Of a stretch of 64,000 nt of DNA, positions 9,398 through 17,586 are shown piece by piece. Position 1 is the first letter of the stretch, and each line of letters starts with the position of its first letter. The notes beneath the pieces are model-generated. The model saw only the letters and a program-made list of their open reading frames with translations. It did not search any database and was not told the origin of the DNA. Position numbers and translations under genes: made by a program. This stretch comes from Haloarcula amylovorans (GTDB taxonomy: Archaea; Halobacteriota; Halobacteria; Halobacteriales; Haloarculaceae), in contig NZ_SRIF01000003.1 of assembly GCF_004681185.1 (NCBI RefSeq), positions 124,001 through 188,000 on the forward strand, in the 5' to 3' direction.

Positions 9398-10822
9398 TCA
9401 GCGCCGCCGACTGCGGAGGCGAGGCGGAGTCCGAAGGCGGTCCCGAAGTTCCCATCCCAGTATTGCAAACGATAGTAACAGGACGGCAGCGACGAGCAGA
9501 CCGAGCGAGCCGTTTCGGGCGTGATCGACGATAAGTCGCCACGCCGGATGGACGATACCGACGCCCTGTGCGGCGATGACGACGACGAGAACTATCGGAA
9601 TCAGATACCGAACTAGCGGGTAGAGCCGCCCGAGTTCCTCGTGAATGATCTCGAGATCTGCGACCCAGACGAAGGCGAACAGGAGACAGAGCGCCGAGAT
9701 GGGGAGTGCAAACGTCCCGACCGACTCGTCTACTAAGTCCAAAATCGGTCGCCCTGCGACAGCGAGGCCAACAGGACTATAGCTCAACGCGGAGGGAACG
9801 CCGGCGACGAACACCCCACCCGTCAACAGTAGCGTCGCTTGCCGACGAGAGAGTCGCGTCGTGTTCTCCACGGCGGCGACGCCGACCTCGAGGAGCGCCA
9901 CGGACGACGACAGGGCGGCGAAAAAGAGGAGCCCAAAGAAGCCCACCGCAATGAGCCGTCCAAACGGCATCGCCGCGAACGCCGTCGGTAGCGTCGTGAA
10001 TGCGAGTTCCGTTCCGAGGGTTGGCTGGAGGCCAAAGCTGAATACGACCGGGAAGATAACGAGACCGGCGATAATGGCCGCTCCGATATCGGCGACCGTG
10101 ATCACGAACGCCGATCTGAGGAGATTCGTCTTCGCATCCACATAACTCCCATAAGTGAGCATGATTCCTTGGCCGACGGACATCGAGAAGAAGACCTGTC
10201 CGAAGGCGGCACTCCAGATACCGAGATCCGTGAGCACCGAAAACTCCGGTGTGAACAGGAAGGAAGCGGCCTGCGTCCATTCGGGGAGCGTCACCGCGTA
10301 CAGTGCAAGCACGGCGAGAAGCACGAACACGGTCGGCATCACTACTTTTGACATACGTTCGATACCGTCGCGGACACCCATTGAGACGACACCGCCAGTC
10401 ACTGCCGTTGCAACGATGAAGTATCCGATGGGCTGCCAGCTCGCGGTAAACGAAGCAAACGTGGTCTGTGAACCGAGACCCCACGAGAGGGAAAATCCGA
10501 GTACCCACCCCGTGAGGACGAGATAGTAACTGAGGATAAGGAGGACGCCGCCGAGAACGAGCCACCCGAGCGCTGTGTATTCCGTTTTGATCGATCGAAA
10601 GGCAGAGACGACGTCCGTCCGGAGGGACCGCCCGATGGAGAGTTCCAAGATGAGCATCGGCACTGCACAGATGAAGGCTGCGATCAAGTAGGGTACGAGA
10701 TAGGCACCGCCGCCGTTCTGACCGACGACAGCCGAGAACCGCCAGATGTTCCCGAGGCCAACCGCGGCTCCAACCGTCGCGAGCACGAATCCGAATCCCG
10801 AGGACCACCGTGCTGTAGTCAT
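9398..10822 (-). CDS. Sodium-dependent transporter of the NSS (SNF) family
   Basis: A 474-residue membrane protein with the NSS hallmark in helix 1, VGAAVGLGNIWRF, followed by GGGAYLVPYLIA. About eleven to twelve hydrophobic segments cover the length, as in LeuT-fold bacterial and archaeal members. The GNIWRF stretch contains the unwound part of helix 1 that binds sodium and substrate. Members import amino acids or related solutes using the sodium gradient. The exact substrate cannot be read from sequence. It is monocistronic, with ATG at 10822 and a family-typical length. Confidence 0.95.
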   Translation of the reverse strand: MTTARWSSGFGFVLATVGAAVGLGNIWRFSAVVGQNGGGAYLVPYLIAAFICAVPMLILELSIGRSLRTDVVSAFRSIKTEYTALGWLVLGGVLLILSYYLVLTGWVLGFSLSWGLGSQTTFASFTASWQPIGYFIVATAVTGGVVSMGVRDGIERMSKVVMPTVFVLLAVLALYAVTLPEWTQAASFLFTPEFSVLTDLGIWSAAFGQVFFSMSVGQGIMLTYGSYVDAKTNLLRSAFVITVADIGAAIIAGLVIFPVVFSFGLQPTLGTELAFTTLPTAFAAMPFGRLIAVGFFGLLFFAALSSSVALLEVGVAAVENTTRLSRRQATLLLTGGVFVAGVPSALSYSPVGLAVAGRPILDLVDESVGTFALPISALCLLFAFVWVADLEIIHEELGRLYPLVRYLIPIVLVVVIAAQGVGIVHPAWRLIVDHARNGSLGLLVAAVLLLSFAILGWELRDRLRTPPRLRSRRR

Positions 10823-11077
10823 GTTTCAGTGTTGTCGAGCGGGCATTTAAACGCCAGTTCTTCGTGCAGCAGAGCCCGCTCGCTCCCGAGCGAACCCGTC
10901 AGGGTGAGCGAAGTAGGGTGGGGTAGTTGACAGGTGGGAAGACACCCGACCGTGGCTGATTCTCTCGAACCACGAAGGGCATCTGTTCCATGGCGAGCAG
11001 TATATTGTGATAACGCTCACTTCAGGAGTGGTTCCCCATAGTCAACTTCCCTTTCAGCTTCTGCAGGCAGTAGGGTA

Positions 11078-11416
11078 TCAGTTGGTAGGGGCTGGAGTGT
11101 ACCGGTGGAGTTCGATAATCGCCTCACCGACGACGGTTGGTGTCAGTTTCCCTTACCGGCGGTCGAGATCTCGATGTTTGATCGTTGCTGTATACCAGGG
11201 CGAAATGTAGGCGTCTTTGGCTGACCCACCGTCGAGCCAGGCGGCATCTGCGACAGCGACTGCGCCGGAGTGCCGCTGGGTCGTCATCGCGAGCGCGATA
11301 CACTCAGTATGAGAAAACGGATGGGAGTCGTCACTGATGATAACCCATGGTCGGTACGACGGCCCAGACTTATGCGGGGCTGGTCCCCACCAGACGTCGC
11401 CTTGCTCGTATGCCAT
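11078..11416 (-). pseudogene. PemK/MazF-like toxin gene with an in-frame TAA
   Basis: From ATG 11416 the frame encodes MAYEQGDVWWGPAPHKSG, then RPWVIISDD, LAMTTQ and KHRDLDRR, which is the PemK/MazF endoribonuclease fold of type II toxin-antitoxin systems. A TAA at 11153-11155 stops it after 87 codons. The same frame then continues GKLTPTVVGEAIIELHRYTP to TGA at 11078, which restores the usual length of about 112 residues and the conserved C-terminal helix. A single C-to-T change in CAA explains the stop. The start overlaps the antitoxin stop (TGATG), so the two are translationally coupled. Either the toxin is inactivated or the truncated form is what is made. Confidence 0.8.
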
Positions 11417-11775
11417 CACTCCTCGTCCTCGGCGTCGTCGGCACCGGGACCCCACTCAGCGGGGTCTTCCGTACCGAGGCGATCGGTCGCGGCACGTGCT
11501 GTTGCCATTGCAGACAGTGTTTTATCGACGTCAACGTCGTCACTGATCGCCCAATACTCGCCGCGGTGCCGGACGAGGTCACGATCCTCGAGTCGTGAGA
11601 GAACGACGCCGATACTTCCGCGTGCGACAGCGGTCGCTTCGTGGATTTCTTTCGGTGTGTATGCCTGGTCTGGATGAGCTGCGAGAAAGGAAAGGATTTC
11701 CTCAGCGTTCGTGCGGCCGCCTGATCGGAGTTCTTCGCCGGTCCCCTCCTCGAAGCGTTCGATATCAATCGGCAT
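11416..11775 (-). CDS. Winged-helix antitoxin-like regulator (MarR-like)
   Basis: A 119-residue protein with a winged helix at about residues 23-75 (EEILSFLAAHPDQAYTPKEI, then GSIGVVLSRLEDRDLVRHRG, then a short wing) and an acidic C-terminal tail. It directly precedes the PemK-like toxin, with a one-base TGATG overlap. In haloarchaea this MarR-like plus PemK arrangement is a recurrent type II toxin-antitoxin pair. The protein would bind the operon promoter and, through its acidic tail, the toxin. The gene itself is intact although the toxin carries a stop. Confidence 0.8.
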   Translation of the reverse strand: MPIDIERFEEGTGEELRSGGRTNAEEILSFLAAHPDQAYTPKEIHEATAVARGSIGVVLSRLEDRDLVRHRGEYWAISDDVDVDKTLSAMATARAATDRLGTEDPAEWGPGADDAEDEE

Positions 11776-11912
11776 AGTGTGTAATTGGTGTCAGCGTGTA
11801 AAAGATGTAACGGCTGGTACCGGCTCACTGAGAGGCAGGACGATGGACAGCCAGTACGAAGATACTGTTGAATCTCCAGACAGATATTGCCTGGCAGTAA
11901 TGTAGTGAAGTA

Positions 11913-11933
11913 CCTCAGGGACAAGCCCTGGGG
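11913..11933 (+). repeat. Hairpin of possible IS200/IS605 origin
   Basis: cctcaggg and ccctgggg form an 8-bp stem (one G-T pair) around a 5-base loop, directly left of repeat copy C and with no gene nearby. Such subterminal palindromes are known from IS200/IS605 ends. The origin is a guess from shape. Confidence 0.25.
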
Positions 11934-11964
11934 CACTTGCCGTGAACCGCCTGTGGATTGGTCC

Positions 11965-12199
11965 GTCACACCCGTTGTGAACCGGAGTTCGGGACTGGTC
12001 GCTCCGTTCGTGTTACGACCACTCACGCCACTCCTGCAAAGAGGGGTTCGTTCCCGGTTCCTGCAGCTACCAAACAGCAACGCCAGCGGCAGCAGGCCAT
12101 GTGCCACCGCGTTCGTTAAGGTTGGTCCCGTGTCGATTCCCTTCTTAGACCGTGCTCGTCACAGGGTTACTCGGACGACTCCACCACAACGGGTGTGAC
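11965..12199 (+). repeat. Dispersed inverted-repeat element, copy C
   Basis: Bounded by gtcacacccgttgtg at 11965 and cacaacgggtgtgac ending at 12199, 235 bp, the same length as the copy at 35203. The interior includes ggtcgctccgttcgtgttac and gcagctaccaaacagcaacg, shared with the other copies. The right inverted repeat doubles as the last codons of the adjacent decayed coiled-coil gene. Confidence 0.85.
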
Positions 12200-12460
12200 A
12201 CCACCAGTCGTTGCTTTTCGGTCGCTGTCCTCCAGCAAATCTAAGCCGACGTAGCGTTGCTCGACCAATCCTTCGGCAGTGTCGCTATCCATCGCCAACA
12301 ATTTGGTCTGTGTCTGGTCTCGACCGACCTGTCGTGTCTTCTCGACGGGGTCGTCGCCGCCAACCTTGATCAGCTTCTCCCAGACACGTTTGACCGTTTG
12401 ACGATGTGGCTCCTTGCCGAGTTCGGCAGTCAGGGCGGCCTCCACGTCTTCATGAAGACA
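12167..12460 (-). pseudogene. 3' remnant of the cassette coiled-coil protein gene (copy C)
   Basis: Encodes VEAALTAELGKEPHRQTVKR through VEQRYVGLDLLEDSDRKATT to VTPVVVESSE, the last roughly 95 residues of the protein at 35405-36292, without interruption. The N-terminal two thirds is missing and is replaced by unrelated sequence from about 12460 on. It is the best preserved of the two truncated copies. Confidence 0.8.
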
Positions 12461-12704
12461 CGCCACTGCCATCATTACGACACGACTGTGTGGGTCATCT
12501 ATCCCACGCAGTATGTGGGGTAGGCTCCGGCATGTTGTTATTATATCTCTGAATTTCATGAGCTACTACCGGCGAAGGTGAACAGTATCTACGAAGTAAC
12601 GGCTTCGTGGTCTCGGACGCCAGTGAGGCACGCAACTTGGATCGCCTGTGATCAGCTCAATCGGCGGCTAGCTTGATGGAACGAGTTCCCCGGCAGAACG
12701 CTCG

Positions 12705-13940
12705 TTAGCTACGTAATGTTGACATCGGTTCGAGGCGGCTGAGACGCCAGCCAGCGACAATTGCACTTACGAGACTCATCCCGATGGTGATACTGAAGCC
12801 AATCGGCAGCAACAGCGGTGGTGTATGGACGAGATTTTCGAACCCCACGATAGCTGCGGTCACGTAGTTGAGGCCAGCTACGACCGGATATGTTGTCAGC
12901 AGCCCGATGATACTACCGACTATGCTCAGTAGTATCGCCTGTGACACCACGACACCTGTCAGTGTCGTTGGCGAACATCCTAGTGCATTGAGCGCGGCGA
13001 GCTCGCGCCGCTGCTGATAGATGAATGAGAGTAACAGATTCACCGTGAGCGCCGTCCCAGCCAGCACCGCGAGCACCACGAGGCTAATACCGCTGGCCAC
13101 GACGAGTGCTTGTCGTTCAAGCGTTGCTTGCAGCTGCTCGCGATTCGTTCGGACCGTGTACGTCGGGTACTGTTGCTGGAGTGTCTGTTTGACCGGGCCA
13201 GCGCTGACGCCATCTTCGAGACGGATCGTCACGAGGGTCGCTCGGTCGGCGCCAGTGGTCCCGGAAAGTGACTGTAACTCGCTTAGATGCATCGTCGCCG
13301 TGCCGGTCCCGAGGAATCGAGAGTACGTGGGTGAAATACCGACCACCGTGAATGCGTTTTCCTTCGCACCTGCGATAGTGCCCCCGACATACAGTGTGTC
13401 ACCGGGTTCAACGCCAAACCGCTGTGCGGTCTGTGGGTCGAGAACGATGGCGCGAGTCATGGGCCCGTTGTAGGTACCGTTCGCGTAGTGAACATCGTCT
13501 CGTTCGAACCCAGGTCCTTTCGTGATGTCGACGGAGGGGCCACCGCCTGGCACCCCTGCGGCGACCATCGTCTTGAACTCAGAGGTGTTTGTCCCGACAT
13601 ACACCGTCTGAAAGGCAAGTGGGACAGCTGCCCGCACTTCCTTTCGCGACTCGATTTCGGTCGATACCTGATGGGCATCCACAATGCCGTTTTCGACACC
13701 ACCAACGCTCTCCGGAGCGAATTGGATCGGTCCGCCAGTGACCCAGAGATCCCGATCCGCGGTATCGAACTTTTGGGTGCCGGTCTCAACAACGCCGACA
13801 CCGACGCTCGCTAAGACAGTCGTCGCGAGGACCGCAACGGCGACACCTAGTACTGCGAGAATGGTTCGTCCACGGTCATGGCGGAGGTGTGCACCCCCGA
13901 GACCGAGCATTGCTCTGAGGCGATGGAACAGGCGAGTCAT
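12705..13940 (-). CDS. ABC transporter permease (FtsX/MacB-like), second subunit
   Basis: A 411-residue permease with the MacB/LolCDE topology. One transmembrane helix near the N-terminus (TILAVLGVAVAVLATTVLAS) is followed by an external domain of about 200 residues and then an FtsX domain with three helices. The last part contains QRRELAALNALGCSPTTL, the typical coupling region between helices 2 and 3. The start overlaps the stop of the upstream permease by ATGA. With that permease and the ATPase it forms one operon. Such type VII ABC systems do not pass substrates through the membrane but work on lipoproteins, peptides or envelope signals. The substrate is unknown. Confidence 0.92.
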   Translation of the reverse strand: MTRLFHRLRAMLGLGGAHLRHDRGRTILAVLGVAVAVLATTVLASVGVGVVETGTQKFDTADRDLWVTGGPIQFAPESVGGVENGIVDAHQVSTEIESRKEVRAAVPLAFQTVYVGTNTSEFKTMVAAGVPGGGPSVDITKGPGFERDDVHYANGTYNGPMTRAIVLDPQTAQRFGVEPGDTLYVGGTIAGAKENAFTVVGISPTYSRFLGTGTATMHLSELQSLSGTTGADRATLVTIRLEDGVSAGPVKQTLQQQYPTYTVRTNREQLQATLERQALVVASGISLVVLAVLAGTALTVNLLLSFIYQQRRELAALNALGCSPTTLTGVVVSQAILLSIVGSIIGLLTTYPVVAGLNYVTAAIVGFENLVHTPPLLLPIGFSITIGMSLVSAIVAGWRLSRLEPMSTLRS

Positions 13941-15172
13941 TGGAGGAGGTCCTCCTGCCCCACTGTCCGATGAGAGAGAAACACGGGATACGGAGCAGCA
14001 AAGAGACCTATAAGGACCGCGATGCCGAGACCGTAGACGATGAGCGCAGGGTGGAACCGAGCGACTGCTGGGACCGGGAGATACTGTTCGACGAGTAGGT
14101 TCGTCACCACGATTCCCCCGCTTCCGAGCAGCACGCCACAGCAGCCACCACAGACGGTAATTGAGAGGGTCTCAGCGAGAATGACCTGCGCACGTGACCA
14201 CGGCGAAAAACCGACCGCATCAAGGACAGCAAGTTGTTGTCGGTCGGCAGTAATCTCTAGGCCCATCATTGTCGCGACGAAGAGCACGCCGATGACGAAG
14301 ACGACAAGAAACGCAGCTACACCAATGGCTAGTGCGAGGTTCGATGTCCCGAGTCTGCGAGCGGAGAGGCCACCTTTCGAGACGACCGTCGTCCGCGGAT
14401 AGGCCTGTGTAAGCTGGCTCTCGACGCCTGGTGCGTCAGTACGAACGAGAATCTGATTTGCTTGGTCGGCTGTCTCAGCCCCCGTGAGTGACTGGAGTTC
14501 ACTCAGATGGACAAGCATCACCGGCACTGATCCGCCACCTGTCGAGAGGCCCGCATTGTCGACATGCGTGACGGTGAATGAACGCGATTGGTCGTCCGTT
14601 CGCGGGCGGATCGAGTCCCCCTCGGCAACCCCAAGAAGTTCCCCAACGGCCTCGCTGACGACCGCTTCGCCGGTCCAGGGTCCGTCGTAGTCACCGTCAG
14701 CGTAATACGGATCAGCCGATTGCAGCGGCTGCGTCGAGAGGCCCGCGATACGCGCCGCATTTTCGTCTGGCACGACTCCTACCGCGAGGACGTACTCCTC
14801 GCCCTCTGTCCCGGGTGTTTGAACCGGTAGCAACGCCATCTGGACTGGCGTCGCGTGATCGATGCGGTCGTCTGTCGAGAGGCTCGCTGCTGTCTCGTGG
14901 ACGGCACCGAGTTTCGGGCCGTCGACGGCGACAGCAGTCGTCGTGCCACCATCTTCAGGGACGATCCAGTAGTCGACTGCGTCACTCCGGACCGTCGACT
15001 GTGAGGCGAGTCCGAGTGCAATCCCGCTGACGGTGACCACGAACCCGATCGCGACGGCGACTGCAAGGATACTTAGAATGACGCGTCGGGGCGAGACCCC
15101 GGTCGCGCGGCCAACGACGCGCCGAACGCCGAGGGCGACGAGTGCGAGGTGGCGCCGACCACACTCACGCAT
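13937..15172 (-). CDS. ABC transporter permease (FtsX/MacB-like), first subunit
   Basis: A 411-residue paralogue of the following permease with the same layout: N-terminal helix (VILSILAVAVAIGFVVTVSG), an external domain to about residue 270, and an FtsX domain with DRQQLAVLDAVGFSPWSRAQ and three helices. Both external domains carry the motif VHLSELQSL or MHLSELQSL, which supports a common origin and a heterodimer. The start overlaps the end of the ATPase gene by 8 bases. Gene order ATPase-permease-permease is normal for two-permease Lol/Mac-type systems. Confidence 0.92.
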   Translation of the reverse strand: MRECGRRHLALVALGVRRVVGRATGVSPRRVILSILAVAVAIGFVVTVSGIALGLASQSTVRSDAVDYWIVPEDGGTTTAVAVDGPKLGAVHETAASLSTDDRIDHATPVQMALLPVQTPGTEGEEYVLAVGVVPDENAARIAGLSTQPLQSADPYYADGDYDGPWTGEAVVSEAVGELLGVAEGDSIRPRTDDQSRSFTVTHVDNAGLSTGGGSVPVMLVHLSELQSLTGAETADQANQILVRTDAPGVESQLTQAYPRTTVVSKGGLSARRLGTSNLALAIGVAAFLVVFVIGVLFVATMMGLEITADRQQLAVLDAVGFSPWSRAQVILAETLSITVCGGCCGVLLGSGGIVVTNLLVEQYLPVPAVARFHPALIVYGLGIAVLIGLFAAPYPVFLSHRTVGQEDLLQ

Positions 15173-15935
15173 TGACGACCTCGCCGTCGCGCAACCGAAT
15201 CACTCGGTCGGTCCGCTGCAGAGCACGTTCGTCGTGGGAGGCAAGCACCACAGCTCGATCCCCGTCAGCAGCGAGCGATTCGAACTGGTCGAGGATCCGT
15301 TCACCAGTTGCTGTGTCGAGTTCGCCAGTGGGTTCGTCAGCGACGAGGAGCGACGGTTCGGTTGCCAGCGCCCGTGCGACAGCCACCCGTTGTTGCTCGC
15401 CGCCGCTCAATGCACCGGGTTTGTGTGTCGCTCGCTCGCCGAGGCCGACTCGGTCGAGTAACGCTTTCGAGCGCTCCCGCCGAGTCGCTTTCGGCACCCC
15501 GCGTTCGATGAGTGGTAGCGCCACGTTTGCTCGTGCCGACAGCGCTGGGAGAAGGTGAAAGCGCTGGAAAACAATCCCGACGTGAGTGAGTCGGAGTCGC
15601 GTTCGCTCTCGTTTTGTAAGGCTCCCAACGTCGGTCCCGGCGACTGAGACGGTCCCGGAGGTCGGTGCATCGAGTCCTGCAAGCAGATGTAGCAGCGTCG
15701 ACTTCCCACTTCCACTGGGGCCGGCGATACCGACGAACTCGCCGGGCGATAGTTGTAGTGATACATCGTCCAGCGCGGTAACTGTGTGTGCTTTGGACTC
15801 GCCGCCAAATCTGCTACTGCTCCGGCGATACACGCGTCCGGCACCGTCACAGCCGACCACTGTTGTTTCGGCAGTGGTTTCGCCCGGACTCTCACCGTTC
15901 CCCCACTCTAGCGGCAGCTGATCCCCATCCGACAT
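15165..15935 (-). CDS. ABC transporter ATP-binding protein (MacB/LolD type)
   Basis: A 256-residue ATPase with Walker A GPSGSGKST, signature LSGGEQQRVAVARAL, Walker B LLVADEPTGELD and H-loop VVLASHDERAL. The ALDDVSLQLSPGEFVGIAGP start and the EPTGELD sequence place it in the LolD/MacB/FtsE-like class that pairs with FtsX-type permeases. About 30 extra residues precede the ATPase fold. It is the first gene of the operon with the two permeases. Its start faces that of the surface protein at 16077 across 141 bp. Confidence 0.95.
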   Translation of the reverse strand: MSDGDQLPLEWGNGESPGETTAETTVVGCDGAGRVYRRSSSRFGGESKAHTVTALDDVSLQLSPGEFVGIAGPSGSGKSTLLHLLAGLDAPTSGTVSVAGTDVGSLTKRERTRLRLTHVGIVFQRFHLLPALSARANVALPLIERGVPKATRRERSKALLDRVGLGERATHKPGALSGGEQQRVAVARALATEPSLLVADEPTGELDTATGERILDQFESLAADGDRAVVLASHDERALQRTDRVIRLRDGEVVNA

Positions 15936-16076
15936 TGATATCGCGGTCTGCTCTCGGGAGGGGGAATAGTATACTCGCTATAACGCGCGTGATCGGGTCG
16001 CTGTGCGACAGTAGATATCGTCTACGTTCCAAGTAGCTAGACTATTCCAACAACTGACTGCGCTGTAGTCAGTTTC
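15936..16076. promoter_or_regulatory. Divergent promoter region of ABC operon and surface protein
   Basis: This 141-bp gap separates two divergent starts. It contains an AT-rich patch around 15966-15982 (atagtatactcgctataac) that could supply TATA elements for either direction. Co-regulation of the two units is inferred from the arrangement alone. Confidence 0.35.
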
Positions 16077-16997
16077 ATGCGCCTCGCGTGGACTAGCATC
16101 CTCACTCTGGCACTCCTGAGCACTACGCTGCCTATGGCTATTGCAACGCCAGGGGAAGCGTACGGTCTCTCACTCGGAGAAAGTACCGACATCCCGGAGC
16201 GGACAGTTCCAATCGGTGACAACCGATTCACTGTCTCAGAGCTCACTCGGACGAGACCCGGAGAGCCACTCACTGTTGCCGTGACAGTACCAGACGATAC
16301 CGATGCGTCGCTCACTCTCTATACCTCTGAACGGCGGATTTATCGACAGGTCACCATTGCGGAGAGCGGGACTCGAACGCTCTCGACTACTAACCTTGAA
16401 CCGGGATCGTATTTACTGGTACTCGCGTCGGATGATACCGCTCGTGCGATTCACCCAGTTCTTGTCAGCGGGTACTCGGTAACCATTGATGCGCCATCTA
16501 TCGCCAAGACAGGAGGACAGGTGAGGGTCTCGATGACTGCCACTCGAACGGCTAGCGAAGACGCTCCTGCAGGTGTCAGTGCGGTAGTGTTCAACGAAAC
16601 AGAGATGGTATCGGCGACGGGTGAGCGCATAGGTGACGGGCAGTATGCGGCGACGGTCCCGCTTCACGAGCTGTCTCCAGGAAACTACACCGTGTCCGCG
16701 ACTGTGCACGGCGAGGAGACGCTCTATGGAGAGCCGGTTCCACTCGGAATGAGCGACGGAGATCGTATCCGTCTTACCGAGGGTAACAGTACGGGCGATG
16801 CTACCGCTGGTGCGGCGGTGACTGGTGAGGCTGCTGACGCCACACACTCTGTGGAACGGACTTCAACAGGCGATGCCGTAATCACCCCGAACGAGACTGT
16901 CGATTCCGCTCGGTCACCTCACGGGCTGGCCGTGTATTTTCTGGGGGCTGGGATGCTTGTAGTAGTGCTCGCCGGATTCTATCTGCGTCCACGATAG
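16077..16997 (+). CDS. Secreted, C-terminally membrane-anchored surface protein
   Basis: A 306-residue protein with a Sec-type signal (MRLAWTSILTLALLSTTLPM) and one C-terminal hydrophobic helix followed by RPR (VYFLGAGMLVVVLAGFYLRPR region). In between lie beta-rich stretches such as SYLLVLASDDTARAIHPVLV and PGNYTVSATVHGEETLYGEP, which look like Ig-type or transporter-associated domains, and several Asn-X-Ser/Thr sites. No enzyme family is recognised. It faces the FtsX-type ABC operon and may be its external partner or its client. That link is inference from position. Confidence 0.75.
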   Translation: MRLAWTSILTLALLSTTLPMAIATPGEAYGLSLGESTDIPERTVPIGDNRFTVSELTRTRPGEPLTVAVTVPDDTDASLTLYTSERRIYRQVTIAESGTRTLSTTNLEPGSYLLVLASDDTARAIHPVLVSGYSVTIDAPSIAKTGGQVRVSMTATRTASEDAPAGVSAVVFNETEMVSATGERIGDGQYAATVPLHELSPGNYTVSATVHGEETLYGEPVPLGMSDGDRIRLTEGNSTGDATAGAAVTGEAADATHSVERTSTGDAVITPNETVDSARSPHGLAVYFLGAGMLVVVLAGFYLRPR

Positions 16998-17586
16998 GGC
17001 CTCTCAATCACGCTTCCTAGCACTGGATGGTCCTCTTTCGTCAGGCAACTTTCTGGGGTCTCGGTCGTCGCCAACGGATTCCTACTGCAGTCAGACTCGC
17101 CGATGTTGTTGTCGAAGAATCATCTCGTGATCTTGAGGCAGAAGCGAGACACTCGGCAGCAGAACCGATCATGGATCCACCGATGGCAGTCAATATCCCG
17201 ATCTCACAACTTGTTGGACGTTGTGGACGACAGCTTGCAGTGCGGTTCCCGATACGAACGGCCGGTGTCCCGAAGCTATCGCGCTTGCTCATTATCGAGA
17301 GAGGAGAACCGGGTATGGCACTCCCATTGGCGATCAGGTCGTAAACGTAAGTTCCCAAACCAGCGCAAATGGCGTGGAAAGTTCACGACTGTAGTCGGGG
17401 GAGTATGTCACCAGAGAAATATGGAACGAGATCTACTACTGCAGAATACTTGACAGCGACATTCAAAAATATCGAATAACGGCTATGATCCTTCGACAAT
17501 GTAATGTTGTCTGGCACTTCTCGTCGACACTACTGTCGTCAGCAGCAAAAAAAATTGGAGTCGTATTGTCGTGCTATTCGACGCAG
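16998..17586. other. 589-bp gap without a convincing gene
   Basis: Open frames of about 105 codons exist on both strands at 17027-17358 but none shows haloarchaeal amino acid composition or a known motif. The right part is AT-rich, with an A-run at 17548-17554, and lies downstream of the convergent multicopper oxidase gene, where a terminator would be expected. No clear hairpin was found. Confidence 0.5.

Noticed and set aside
17027..17358. Frames of about 105 codons on both strands between the surface protein and the oxidase
   Set aside because: No motif, no sensible composition, and equal length on both strands, as expected of mirror frames in GC-rich DNA.
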